IMG/VR virus record: IMGVR_UViG_3300031616_000021
Span: 1-27,623 of that record
DNA: 27,623 nucleotides
Direction: 5' to 3' (one strand)
Source: a virus
Positions 14,652-22,302 of this stretch are shown piece by piece (the stretch's first letter is position 1; each line of letters opens with the position of its first letter). The notes beneath the pieces are model-generated. The model was not told where the DNA came from and did no database searches. It saw only the letters and a program-made list of their open reading frames with translations. The translations under genes and the position numbers were made by a program.

Positions 14652-15257
14652 TTACAAAATGACGCTGGAAAATGGGAGGCTATCGAGTTTCCACCAGTTC
14701 TTCAGGAACTGCTGCGCGTCGAGCGTGTCACTCGTAAAATGGCAGCGCTGATAGAAGCTCCCCGTCCATGTCAGGATGTGACCAGTAGCGGGAGGAGATG
14801 AAAACGTTAAAACACCGGTTGGCCCGAGCACAGAGCTACCAGCAGGGCTGCCGTTATCGAAAAATGAAGGAGCGCCGTTAAAATTCTGGATGATGTCAGG
14901 TCCACCAGGGCCTCCAGTATTCTGAAACGTGGCAATGATCTGAAAGGCCGTTGTGGTTCCATCGCCCACGCCAAACTTTTCTGCGGTGACCGTGTTGAAA
15001 ACAGGATCCAGATAGAGGAACGAATCGAATCGGCCTCCGCAGGCATTGAAGAGACCCTGAATAGCACGGTATTCCGAAGGCGTGACGTCATCGCGAAGCA
15101 ACTCGTATTGCAGTTCGTACGAGTGCACCGCATATTGCTGGAGCGCCAAGTTTGCCACTTGATTGGCGACGGACGTGTCTGACAATGTCTTGTAGGATGT
15201 CGTCCGCTTGACCGGGAATCTCAGTCCCGGCAGGCTCGGCAGGACGAGGCTACTCAT
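14652..15257 (-). CDS. DUF2460 distal tail protein (stand-alone copy)
   Basis: The 201-residue protein has a clear DUF2460 pattern: an N-terminal strand PGLRFPVKRTTSYKT, the central RAIQGLFNA helix, FLYLDPVFNTV, the GTTTAFQI strand, FDNGSPAG and the terminal WKLDSLPFSSVIL. In gene-transfer-agent-like tails this is the protein placed after the tape measure that starts the distal tail tip. Its ATG comes 1 base after the tape-measure stop region. The same domain recurs as the C-terminal part of the 473-residue protein downstream, so this phage has two DUF2460 copies per genome, possibly forming successive or mixed rings. Confidence 0.88.
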   Translation of the reverse strand: MSSLVLPSLPGLRFPVKRTTSYKTLSDTSVANQVANLALQQYAVHSYELQYELLRDDVTPSEYRAIQGLFNACGGRFDSFLYLDPVFNTVTAEKFGVGDGTTTAFQIIATFQNTGGPGGPDIIQNFNGAPSFFDNGSPAGSSVLGPTGVLTFSSPPATGHILTWTGSFYQRCHFTSDTLDAQQFLKNWWKLDSLPFSSVIL

Positions 15258-15260
15258 TCA

Positions 15261-17717
15261 CTAACCCAACTTGAATCGATGTCCGAGCTGTCTGAGCATG
15301 GCAGCCAGTTGGTCGCTCGTGAATACGTCGCCTTTCTTGCCATGAATGTGCACGATACCGGCACGACCCGAGTTACTATTATCATCGCCGCTTGCCATTC
15401 GCCGAACGGCATTTGCCTCCGGAGCTGGCAATACCATTTCACGCTGATGCAATTGGACAACCGGATTGATACCGGAAGGGACGCTATAGCCCTGCTCGGC
15501 CGCAAGCCCCGCGTTATAGGATTCCGCGATGGCGAAGGTGCTTGCCCCGACTCCCGGCGCCATGGCCCAACCAATGAATGGAATTGCAGCAACGGATGCC
15601 ATTGCGGCAGTCGCGGCAACTGCCGCATTTGCAGATATTTGACTCGCCGCAGTTGTCTTTCCGATCAACATTTGGGCGATCTGATTGGTGAGCCAATCCG
15701 CCGCCATCTGTGCCAACGCCTGCGTTACCGAGTCGACAATTGAACTGAAAAGACCCTGAATCGTCGTCTTCAGAGACGCAGTACCATTCAAAAAATTCTT
15801 GATAACCCCTGAAAATCCACTATTCATGCTGCTGAAGATGCCAGTCCAGTACTTGGATTGCTCTACGGTCGACTGATTGGCAATCTGATTCATGCGCTTC
15901 CCATGCTGAAGCGCCAACTGCTCTATCTGCGCATTGATCTTTGCAACCTCAACCGGATTTTTGTCCGGCGAGCGTGCCGCGAGAGCCAATTCCTGCTGCA
16001 AGGCCTGAAGCTTGATTTGATAGCGGCGGTTCTCGAAATCCCGCTCCTGCGCGAGTAACTTGGCGTTGGTCTGTATACCCAGAGACACACCGAGTTTTGC
16101 CTGCTCCTCTTCGCGATCAACGGCCCCGAGCTGCATCTCTTCCGTAATTTTCAGACGCTGCTGTTCTATCTGCTGGAGTTGAGAGGCCTTCTCTCGCTCA
16201 ATGCTCACGACTTCTTTAGCAGCAGTGGCATACTCCTTGGAGTCACTGCCGTAAGCAGCGCCGATTCTCGCGGCGTACTCCTTGGCAATAGCGAGCTTCG
16301 CATCCAGGTTGTTCTTGAATGCGGCCTCTTCCTCTTTCAACTGCGCGAGCTGGGCATCGAACCCATCCTTGGCGATCTCCACCCGAAGTCGCGCCACCTC
16401 CATCTCGACGCCAATCCGCTCGTTCTTCGATAGATCCACGCGCTGCGCGATTCCACTCCAATAAGAAAGCTCAGCCTCTTTGCTGAATTCCAGAAACTGC
16501 CCGTGCGCGGCATTCTCTTCGGCGAAGCTTGCCTTTCGCTGTTCGAGTTCGAGTTTGAATTCCGGGATGCGGGAATTCTTTGGATCTGCGGTCGGCGCGC
16601 TGCCGCCCCCAGTAGGTCGCGGGATTTCCTTATTCTCCGGATCCTTCTGCTGCAGGAAATCTATCGACCATATCTTTCTGATGCGCGTGGACGATGCCTT
16701 TGCATCCGCTTCCATTCGATCATAGGTCTGCTTTCCAATCGCATTCAGATCTGCGAGCCCTTTATTCCATGCGTCCTTCGCTCCATGGAAGTCCAATACG
16801 AAAGCGCGACCAATCACTGTTGCCACGGTGACTGCGAGCGAGGCCAGTTGTTGGAATCCGCCGCGGAATAATTCGAAGATGAAATTAGCCGCCGCGTTCA
16901 GCCCCTCGAAGGCAAGTTGCAGAGTGCCCACGGCTTGACGAAAAGTGGCGACAACCTGAGGCCCAATGTCCCCGAACCACTGCCCCATCGCGGTGAGAAT
17001 CGGTAGCAGGGCATCGCCGATGACTTTCCAAACACCCTCGATAGTCTCATGCACTTCGTTCATCGCAGTGCGATATGCTTTGGTTGCGGCAACATCCTTG
17101 CTGCCAACCTCCAGTCCCAATGCTTCAGCGCGCTTCTTGGCCTCCTCCATCGTTTCAGCGGTGAGCTTGATAGTCGGCGCGACTTCGGCCCATGCCTTGC
17201 CGTAAATGCGCTGCCCTTCAACGTTGCGGTCAGTGCCTTGCTTGAGAGCGGCGAGTTTCTCGTTGACATCCAGAATGATGTCGAGCGTGTTGCGGTATTC
17301 GCCGTTCTGGTCGCGCGTGGCGACACCCAGTGACTTGAACGCATCCTCGTGGCTTCGCAAGGATCGTGTCACAGCATTGCCGGCAGCAGCGAGTTGGTCC
17401 TGTGTCACGAATACGGATGCGAGCGCCACCTTCAGGTCAGAAGCTTCAGTCGCACTGATGCCGAATTGGCGCCCGAGTGCCACCGATTCCTTGGTGAGAT
17501 TCACGCTCGCGTCAATGGCTTCCTTGAAGACCTTACCGCCCGCTAGTACAGCCGTGAATGCTACGAAGACCTTGTTGATTTTCTCGAACGTACTCCCCAC
17601 GCTTTCAAATGAGGACTTCATCGACTCCGTGGCGCCGGTAACCGCCGCCCGGGCTTCCGCCAATGCCGTCAGGAGCGGCGCATTATTGCCGGTGATTTGG
17701 AGACTGATATCGGCCAT
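15261..17717 (-). CDS. tail tape measure protein
   Basis: The 818-residue protein is long and mostly helical, sized for a medium-length siphoviral tail. It has the usual parts: an N-terminal coiled coil, a hydrophobic hairpin region (about 50-65 and 280-318), a long charged coiled coil rich in Glu, Lys, Gln and Ala (about 385-620), then a hydrophobic Ala-rich segment (about 690-725, AAVAATAAMASVAAIPFIGW) and a polar C terminus. It sets tail length by acting as scaffold for tube subunits with the G/GT chaperones, and it probably inserts into the host membrane on ejection. Its start overlaps the stop of the GT frame (TAATG). Its place directly after the chaperones is canonical. Confidence 0.92.
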   Translation of the reverse strand: MADISLQITGNNAPLLTALAEARAAVTGATESMKSSFESVGSTFEKINKVFVAFTAVLAGGKVFKEAIDASVNLTKESVALGRQFGISATEASDLKVALASVFVTQDQLAAAGNAVTRSLRSHEDAFKSLGVATRDQNGEYRNTLDIILDVNEKLAALKQGTDRNVEGQRIYGKAWAEVAPTIKLTAETMEEAKKRAEALGLEVGSKDVAATKAYRTAMNEVHETIEGVWKVIGDALLPILTAMGQWFGDIGPQVVATFRQAVGTLQLAFEGLNAAANFIFELFRGGFQQLASLAVTVATVIGRAFVLDFHGAKDAWNKGLADLNAIGKQTYDRMEADAKASSTRIRKIWSIDFLQQKDPENKEIPRPTGGGSAPTADPKNSRIPEFKLELEQRKASFAEENAAHGQFLEFSKEAELSYWSGIAQRVDLSKNERIGVEMEVARLRVEIAKDGFDAQLAQLKEEEAAFKNNLDAKLAIAKEYAARIGAAYGSDSKEYATAAKEVVSIEREKASQLQQIEQQRLKITEEMQLGAVDREEEQAKLGVSLGIQTNAKLLAQERDFENRRYQIKLQALQQELALAARSPDKNPVEVAKINAQIEQLALQHGKRMNQIANQSTVEQSKYWTGIFSSMNSGFSGVIKNFLNGTASLKTTIQGLFSSIVDSVTQALAQMAADWLTNQIAQMLIGKTTAASQISANAAVAATAAMASVAAIPFIGWAMAPGVGASTFAIAESYNAGLAAEQGYSVPSGINPVVQLHQREMVLPAPEANAVRRMASGDDNSNSGRAGIVHIHGKKGDVFTSDQLAAMLRQLGHRFKLG

Positions 17718-18363
17718 TAGGTTCTCGTATTGCCCATCGCACCGAAGAGTTCATCCAACAGGCGATTGCCATGGTCAGCCACTTCCACTTTGGGCTTCTC
17801 GGGTTTGATTCCAAAGTAGGCGGCGACCATGATGTGCAACGGAGGATGCGATCGACTGTAGTCGTTGAAGGCCTCTACGTCCGACAGATCCCACTCAGCG
17901 GCGATCTGTGCCCGCGTCTGGCCGGTACTGACCATCAGATGACTGTAGAGCTCGCCCCAGTTGACTCGCTGTTCTTGATCGCCGCCAGCGCTTTTCCCGC
18001 TTCGATTTCCTTGCGCTTCAGGCCTGAGATATCCATGAGTGCGCCCATCATGTCCTGCATGTTGGCCAGATCGAGTGTCTGCTCAATCAACCACAATGGC
18101 ACGCCGCGATAATTGCGTCTGAGCGCGAGACGGATCGCCTCCAGGATGGTCTGCATGGACTGCAGATCCATAGGCCCCACCTTGGAAAGCTTGTCCTGCA
18201 GCCTCTCCAAGGCACCCAGGTTGAGCGGTGGCAATTCAAGATCCACCTGGACGAATGCCCCAATCGGCTCGCCCTCTGCATCCGGTTCGCAACCGCTGAA
18301 CCGAAAGACAATACCCTCTCGAAAGGCCGGCATTTCTTCAAATCCCGGCAACATGCCGATCAT
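17717..18363 (-). CDS. tail assembly chaperone G-T, -1 frameshift product
   Basis: If ribosomes slip back one base at GGGAAAA (17998-17992), the 124 residues of G continue into a frame encoding 91 more residues, giving a 215-residue G-T protein. The sequence just after the slip (VNWGELYSHL) runs directly into MVSTGQTRAQIAAEWDL and HPPLHIMVAAYFG. This is a typical T-domain pattern in which an Asn-Trp-Gly motif precedes an EWDL and a PPLH motif. Part of this domain lies upstream of the only ATG of the downstream frame (17935), so independent initiation there would lose conserved residues. G-T recruits tail-tube subunits to the tape measure and is not in the virion. The fusion is inferred from sequence logic, very much as in lambda G/T. 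Confidence 0.82.
17935..18363 (-). CDS. tail assembly chaperone G
   Basis: The protein has 142 residues from ATG 18363, which overlaps the tube gene stop (TGATG) and has GGAG six bases upstream. A TTG at 18375 opens the frame earlier but has no ribosome site. The N-terminal part is beta-rich with a tail-chaperone flavour (GIVFRFSGCEPDAEGEPIGA); the middle is helical (ALERLQDKLSKVG, then IRLALRRNYRGVPLWLIEQT). A slippery heptamer at codons 123-124 lets a fraction of ribosomes make the longer G-T. The gene sits between tube and tape measure, the canonical position. The most abundant product should be this unshifted form. Confidence 0.85.
   Translation of the reverse strand: MIGMLPGFEEMPAFREGIVFRFSGCEPDAEGEPIGAFVQVDLELPPLNLGALERLQDKLSKVGPMDLQSMQTILEAIRLALRRNYRGVPLWLIEQTLDLANMQDMMGALMDISGLKRKEIEAGKALAAIKNSESTGASSTVI
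17992..17998 (-). promoter_or_regulatory. -1 ribosomal frameshift site GGGAAAA
   Basis: Read on the minus strand, the heptamer is G-GGA-AAA in the G frame, the canonical X-XXY-YYZ arrangement, close to the GGGAAAG site of lambda G/T. It lies 18 codons before the G stop. The -1 frame is open from here through the whole downstream T-like frame. Confidence 0.83.
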
Positions 18364-19166
18364 CAGTTGCTCCAAGAGATAGTGAACGGGCTCGACTGCC
18401 CCGGCGCGAACGCCGACACATCAAATTCTGGATATGTGAAATCATCGAGCTTGGTGGCAAGCGCGAACTTCGTCGACACGCAATTTGGAAACGTCAAGTT
18501 GACCGCACCACCGAGTGGTGAGGGAATCTTGATGTCCAGTTGGAAGTACGGTGATTGGCCCATGAGCTGGTTTTGCACGACCAACTTCTGCGCGACAGTC
18601 GATGTCGCCGTATAGTTGTAGTCGATGTATACCGTCTTGCCAACGTCAGCAGCAGCGAACAGATAGGCGCCGCCGGTAAGTGAATACTGCCCCGTGGTGG
18701 GCGCGCTCGCGACCCTCGCATAGGGCAGCCCGTTGGAATCCCGAACGCCGAGGTTGTATCCATAGATGCCGGCCGCATCCGGTATCTGCACGTGCGTCGT
18801 ATCAGCCGCAGCCGTCGATACCGTCACGGTAAACGGAGTCGCCGGGATCGCAATACCGGTTGAATCGTACACGGCATTGTAAGTAGCAGTTGAGAGCGAC
18901 TGCCCAAAATACAACGCATTCCACAAGCGGCCGTGCAACTGAGCGTTCTTGATTTTGACGGCCAGTTTTTGCTTACCGCGAGCCACCGCGAGTGCGAAGG
19001 AGTTCTGACCAAACAACTCCTTGATATCAGCGGAGCCGTCGATCGAGATATCCTGCATGCCAGCGATGAGAATCGGCGGCGGATTCGCGATGGTGTTGCC
19101 TTGTGAGTCAGTCTGCTGCGTCGCCCAGGCCGTGCCGGCGCCGAAGAGATATAACGGATTGGCCAT
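18363..19166 (-). CDS. major tail tube protein
   Basis: The protein has 267 residues from ATG 19166, preceded by GGAGAAG at five bases. An upstream in-frame ATG (19202) lies within the terminator hairpin and adds no plausible sequence. The product is beta-rich with the usual N-terminal pattern of siphoviral tube proteins: MANPLYLFGAGTAWATQQ, then ISIDGSADIKELFGQNSFAL, and GKQKLAVKIKNAQLHGRLWN. A variable central region follows, then a compact end (KLDDFTYPEFDVSAFAPGQ). Its position between the tail terminator and the G/GT chaperones is the standard one. It probably builds the hexameric tube rings. A terminator just upstream suggests its transcript dose is set separately. Confidence 0.85.
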   Translation of the reverse strand: MANPLYLFGAGTAWATQQTDSQGNTIANPPPILIAGMQDISIDGSADIKELFGQNSFALAVARGKQKLAVKIKNAQLHGRLWNALYFGQSLSTATYNAVYDSTGIAIPATPFTVTVSTAAADTTHVQIPDAAGIYGYNLGVRDSNGLPYARVASAPTTGQYSLTGGAYLFAAADVGKTVYIDYNYTATSTVAQKLVVQNQLMGQSPYFQLDIKIPSPLGGAVNLTFPNCVSTKFALATKLDDFTYPEFDVSAFAPGQSSPFTISWSN

Positions 19167-19178
19167 TCGAGCTTCTCC

Positions 19179-19209
19179 AAAAAAAGAAAGCCCCGCATAC
19201 AAGCGGGGC
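19179..19209 (-). terminator. Rho-independent terminator upstream of the tail tube gene
   Basis: On the minus strand a perfect 7-bp GC-rich stem (GCCCCGC / GCGGGGC) with a 6-base loop is followed by TTTCTTTTTTT. It lies 13 bases upstream of the tube ATG and 34 bases after the previous stop. On the plus strand no T tract follows, so it works leftwards only. It would reduce read-through of late transcripts into the tail genes unless overridden by antitermination. Confidence 0.82.
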
Positions 19210-19242
19210 CAAGAGGGGGTTATGTGCGGATCGGCGAGAAAG

Positions 19243-19668
19243 CTATTGCATGTTCGCCAGAGTGGAGGCGAGCGTTTGATAAAGGATGTCTAAGCGCAGT
19301 TCAGCTCTACCGGCCGTCAAGTCAGCTTCCGCAAATGACCATCGCGTACTCTGCTCTACGACCTGGGCGCATAGACCGCCCAATGTCGGATCATTTATGA
19401 GCGCGGTGTTGATTTGCTGTAAAAAACTGTCTGCAATTTGATCTGGAACGTCACCACGTGTGATTACGGTCACCACAATGGTGAGCCGACGAATGACGAG
19501 TTGGGGGGACTGCGTGCGCTTCTCGACGCGCTCTTCCTCGGGCTCGAGCAGAATCGCGGTGCCTTCATTTCGGCCGAAAGCGGCTTCCCGAGATCGAAAG
19601 AACACAGCGCCCGGAATAACTGTGAGCGCAGACCCGACCGCAGCCATGATGTTCTCGCGCGCGCTCAT
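19243..19668 (-). CDS. tail terminator-like protein (gpU / minor tail family)
   Basis: The protein has 141 residues and its ATG overlaps the stop of the preceding gene (ATGA). The pattern fits tail terminator proteins: an N-terminal helix (MSARENIMAAVGSAL), a strand IPGAVFFRSR, a central beta hairpin (QLVIRRLTIVVTVITRGDVP), a helix DQIADSFLQQINTALIND, and closing strands (STRWSFAEADLTAGRAELRL). These proteins cap the tail tube at the head-proximal end and stop tube growth. The gene order, head-tail connector then this then the tube, agrees. No exact family name can be given without profile search. Confidence 0.72.
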   Translation of the reverse strand: MSARENIMAAVGSALTVIPGAVFFRSREAAFGRNEGTAILLEPEEERVEKRTQSPQLVIRRLTIVVTVITRGDVPDQIADSFLQQINTALINDPTLGGLCAQVVEQSTRWSFAEADLTAGRAELRLDILYQTLASTLANMQ

Positions 19669-20015
19669 ATGCGTTGTAACTGGGCTTCCATGAATGCGCC
19701 GTCGTCCATCTTGTTGGGCGTTCCCAATACACGGAATCGAGCGGATTCAGGAGACAAATCGGAGCCTACGTATTCCAATCGAGTGCCTGTGGAATCAAAC
19801 TTCCAATCAGGACCGATACCGATCAGCACGACGCTGTTATTGACGAGACCGATCAAGGCCGCGCGCGGATATTCGATGCGGTATTGCGTCGATTGCGCGC
19901 GGCCACCCAATACGTCTACATCAGGTTGGTCGAGAATGGCCCAGGTCGTCTGAATGCCGAAGATAACGGGCGAACCAAAATCGCGGACAAAAAGGTCCGC
20001 GTCCTCGATGATCAT
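19665..20015 (-). CDS. head-tail joining protein (lambda FII-like)
   Basis: The 116-residue protein has the look of the small beta-barrel head completion proteins: N-terminal EDADLFVRDFGSPVIFG, a central ILDQPDVDVLGG strand-turn, VNNSVVLIGIGPDWKF, and a closing EYVGSDLSPESARFRVLG. It lies between the capsid-region gene and the tail terminator, where such neck proteins sit. No membrane or enzymatic motif is visible. It could alternatively be a head completion protein of another neck type. Its stop overlaps the next ATG, so the two neck proteins are translationally coupled. Confidence 0.68.
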   Translation of the reverse strand: MIIEDADLFVRDFGSPVIFGIQTTWAILDQPDVDVLGGRAQSTQYRIEYPRAALIGLVNNSVVLIGIGPDWKFDSTGTRLEYVGSDLSPESARFRVLGTPNKMDDGAFMEAQLQRI

Positions 20016-20039
20016 TCTCTGGCCCCAACTATTGGGCGT

Positions 20040-20420
20040 TTAGATGTATTTCTTGCGGCCTATGAGCACGGCGCCAAAGAGCACCGGACCTGTGACCACA
20101 GTCCCTACAATGCCGACGAATTTCTTCGTCGCGGATTTGCGGTCGATCGCAATAAAGGCAACGCCCGTTGCATTGATCGCTGTCAGCGCCGCGCCCGTGA
20201 TATCCACTGGGTTGGTACCGTTCGCATCATCGGCGCATTGCAACTTCGGAGTTACGGTGCCGGTGATCGCGCCCACATTGATAACCGCCACCATGTCGCC
20301 TTCGTAGGTCGAAATGTCGGTCCACTGGGCATTACCCGAGGTCGCGGCGGCCGTATTGGCTGCCGAAATGCTCGGCAACAGCGGTGTGGCGGTCAGGTCT
20401 TGAAGATGTACTGCGTCCAT
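20040..20420 (-). CDS. capsid-associated small beta protein
   Basis: The 126-residue protein starts at ATG 20420, with GGGAG about nine bases upstream. The sequence is beta-rich with low charge. It resembles a widespread group of small phage proteins encoded just after the major capsid gene, with the pattern DISTYEGDMVAVINVGAITG, then PKLQCADDANGTNPVDI, and a basic C-terminal end GRKKYI. Such proteins are often capsid decoration or stabilising proteins, but that role is inferred from position. No named family is recognised. Confidence 0.62.
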   Translation of the reverse strand: MDAVHLQDLTATPLLPSISAANTAAATSGNAQWTDISTYEGDMVAVINVGAITGTVTPKLQCADDANGTNPVDITGAALTAINATGVAFIAIDRKSATKKFVGIVGTVVTGPVLFGAVLIGRKKYI

Positions 20421-20462
20421 TAGCAGGAACTCCCGAGTCGTGAGAATGAGGATAGGGTCGAG

Positions 20463-20849
20463 TTACTTGGTAGGGTCTTTGCCGGTGTCTTTGGCTTTCG
20501 CGTCCGCGGCTGTCTTGATCTTTGCGGCCTTCTCGGCTTTCTCGGCCTTCGCGGCCTCGGAAAGGTTCTCCTTGGCATCGGCATTGCGATCAGCGACCGC
20601 CTGCGCGGCCGCGGCTGCCACCATGGGGTCTTCGGCTTCCTGGACCTTGTTGGCGGAGATCAGTTCGCGCGCAAAGTGATAGGGAATCTCCAGGGTCTGG
20701 CCGGCATCCGCCATGCGGCCCGGGCCTAGCACGAAGGGGCTGTTGACGAGAACGAACATAGTCTTGGGTGGCATGAGCGGCTCCGGCGGAACGGCCGACG
20801 AGCGCGGATCGGACGAAACGGGAATTCCGTCGAGTCCCATGACGAGCAC
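20463..20849 (-). CDS. small head-region protein with Ala/Lys-rich tail
   Basis: The start is placed at GTG 20849, with GAGG five bases upstream; the frame is open further but overlaps the capsid gene, and ATG 20840 is 14 bases from the same ribosome site. The product has 128 residues: a Pro-rich start (VPPEPLMPPKTM), a compact core (FVLVNSPFVLGPGRMADAGQ, then TLEIPYHFARELISANKVQE) and a long Ala/Lys/Glu/Asp helix or disordered tail (about 75-128). It follows the capsid fusion gene after 25 bases. The core resembles small connector-type proteins with an entry beta strand, but no family is recognised. Confidence 0.6.
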   Translation of the reverse strand: MLVMGLDGIPVSSDPRSSAVPPEPLMPPKTMFVLVNSPFVLGPGRMADAGQTLEIPYHFARELISANKVQEAEDPMVAAAAAQAVADRNADAKENLSEAAKAEKAEKAAKIKTAADAKAKDTGKDPTK

Positions 20850-20874
20850 GTCGGCCTCGAGAAGTGAACTTGAA

Positions 20875-22302
20875 TCAGGTGACCGACGTACCGATACAGA
20901 ACGCGGCCGGATACCGCAGTCCCACATCGAGCGTCATGATCGAACGTACACCGATGATTCCCGCCTGGAAGTTGGCATAGGGGTTCACTTCGATCTCGAG
21001 CACGCCCCACTCCGCCACGATCATCTGGGCCCAGTCGCCGAAGACGATATCGCCGGCCGGAATCTGCAACGAACTCATGCCGGGGAAGTTGCAGCAGCCG
21101 TTGGCGCCGTTCGCATCCCACAGATTGCCATCCCACAGCGGGGTTGCTGTGTTGGCGAACTTGACCCGCGCCATCAGCAATGCCGCTACGGTCGGAGTCG
21201 TGGCGTAGCCGCCATTGATCGGCACCACGTTCGCGTTCGCAACCTGAACCTGGAAGTTCAAAATGCCGGCATAGGCGACCGAGGTCATGCTGCCGGCTGA
21301 GCCAACGCCTGGGACGTTGATGATGCCGAGCGGCTGGCCCGCGGCCCCAGTGCCGCTGATGCCTCCGGAGTCGATAGCCAGCGACGTAATCGTCGCGAGG
21401 TCGGCGTTTACAATGCCCTCGATATCCGGCGAACTTTGCAGCAGCAACTGACGGCTGATTTCAGTGTATCCGCCGACCGTCTTGGGCGTGAGCGCCAATT
21501 GGCCGAAGGTCTGCTCCTTCTCGGTAATGGTTGCAGTCTCGGTGGAGAGCCAGGTCACCGTTGCAGCGCCAGTCTGTTTCGGAATCGTCACGTTGCCGAC
21601 AAGACCTGAGAGCTGTCGCGCGCCCATGCGATAGATGACCGAGCGATTACGCAGCAACTCGATGAAACCGACATTCAGGGTCGAGACCAGGTAACCGCCC
21701 GCGTTGGAGGTCTGCACTACATCGGCGCGTGTACCAAACATGTCACCGCGCATCGAATCGCGGGCCTGGAGCGCTCGCCGGCTGATGTTCTGCCGGCCCT
21801 GCACCTCGTAAGGCACATAGAACTTCTTCGGATCCGGCACCTTGTTGTGGCGCTGGGCGATCTCGCGCGAGCACTCCGCCTCAAAGCCGGCCTTCTGCCA
21901 GTTACCATCAGCGCACGCCTGGATAGCGCGCACCATGGAAAACTGCTTGGTCTCATCCTCGGTGAGTCCCAGCAGTGCAATACTCTGGGGCTTGCTCTTG
22001 CCGCGATCCTCAATGATCCGCAGCATTTCGTCAGAAACCTTGTTGAGGGGGGCGCCGCTGCTGATCCACAGATCACGCATGCGATCTTCGAAGGCATTCG
22101 CCTTGCAGAGGTTCTTGATCGCCTCCACCCGCTCCTTCTCAATCTGCATGGGGTTGGGTTGATAGGCCGCGCGCGCCTCGCGCTGGACCGTCTCGGTTGC
22201 GTCGCGCTGTGCGGCATCGATTGCGCGGGTTGCCGCCTCGTTGGCTGCGGTCGTCCGAGTTGTTTCGGCGCTTGCGCCCGCCGCGGCAGTGTTGTCAGGC
22301 AT
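20875..22302 (-). CDS. internal-start product: scaffold + major capsid protein
   Basis: Inside the fusion gene, ATG 22302 is preceded by GAGGA at six bases (22313-22309), a stronger ribosome site than most in this operon. Starting there yields 475 residues (MPDNTAAAG onwards) lacking the protease domain. This would explain how one gene supplies many capsid subunits but few protease copies, comparable to the nested C/Nu3 logic of lambda. The evidence is the ribosome site plus its position exactly at the protease-scaffold boundary; no protein data are available. An in-frame chance match is the alternative. Confidence 0.6.
   Translation of the reverse strand: MPDNTAAAGASAETTRTTAANEAATRAIDAAQRDATETVQREARAAYQPNPMQIEKERVEAIKNLCKANAFEDRMRDLWISSGAPLNKVSDEMLRIIEDRGKSKPQSIALLGLTEDETKQFSMVRAIQACADGNWQKAGFEAECSREIAQRHNKVPDPKKFYVPYEVQGRQNISRRALQARDSMRGDMFGTRADVVQTSNAGGYLVSTLNVGFIELLRNRSVIYRMGARQLSGLVGNVTIPKQTGAATVTWLSTETATITEKEQTFGQLALTPKTVGGYTEISRQLLLQSSPDIEGIVNADLATITSLAIDSGGISGTGAAGQPLGIINVPGVGSAGSMTSVAYAGILNFQVQVANANVVPINGGYATTPTVAALLMARVKFANTATPLWDGNLWDANGANGCCNFPGMSSLQIPAGDIVFGDWAQMIVAEWGVLEIEVNPYANFQAGIIGVRSIMTLDVGLRYPAAFCIGTSVT

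Noticed and set aside
3905-15257. Diversity-generating retroelement in the tail genes
   Set aside because: No reverse transcriptase, template/variable repeat pair or adenine-biased segment is visible in the window.
17717-17935. Independent 72-codon gene downstream of G
   Set aside because: The T-domain motif begins upstream of its ATG and the -1 slippery site explains expression as a fusion.
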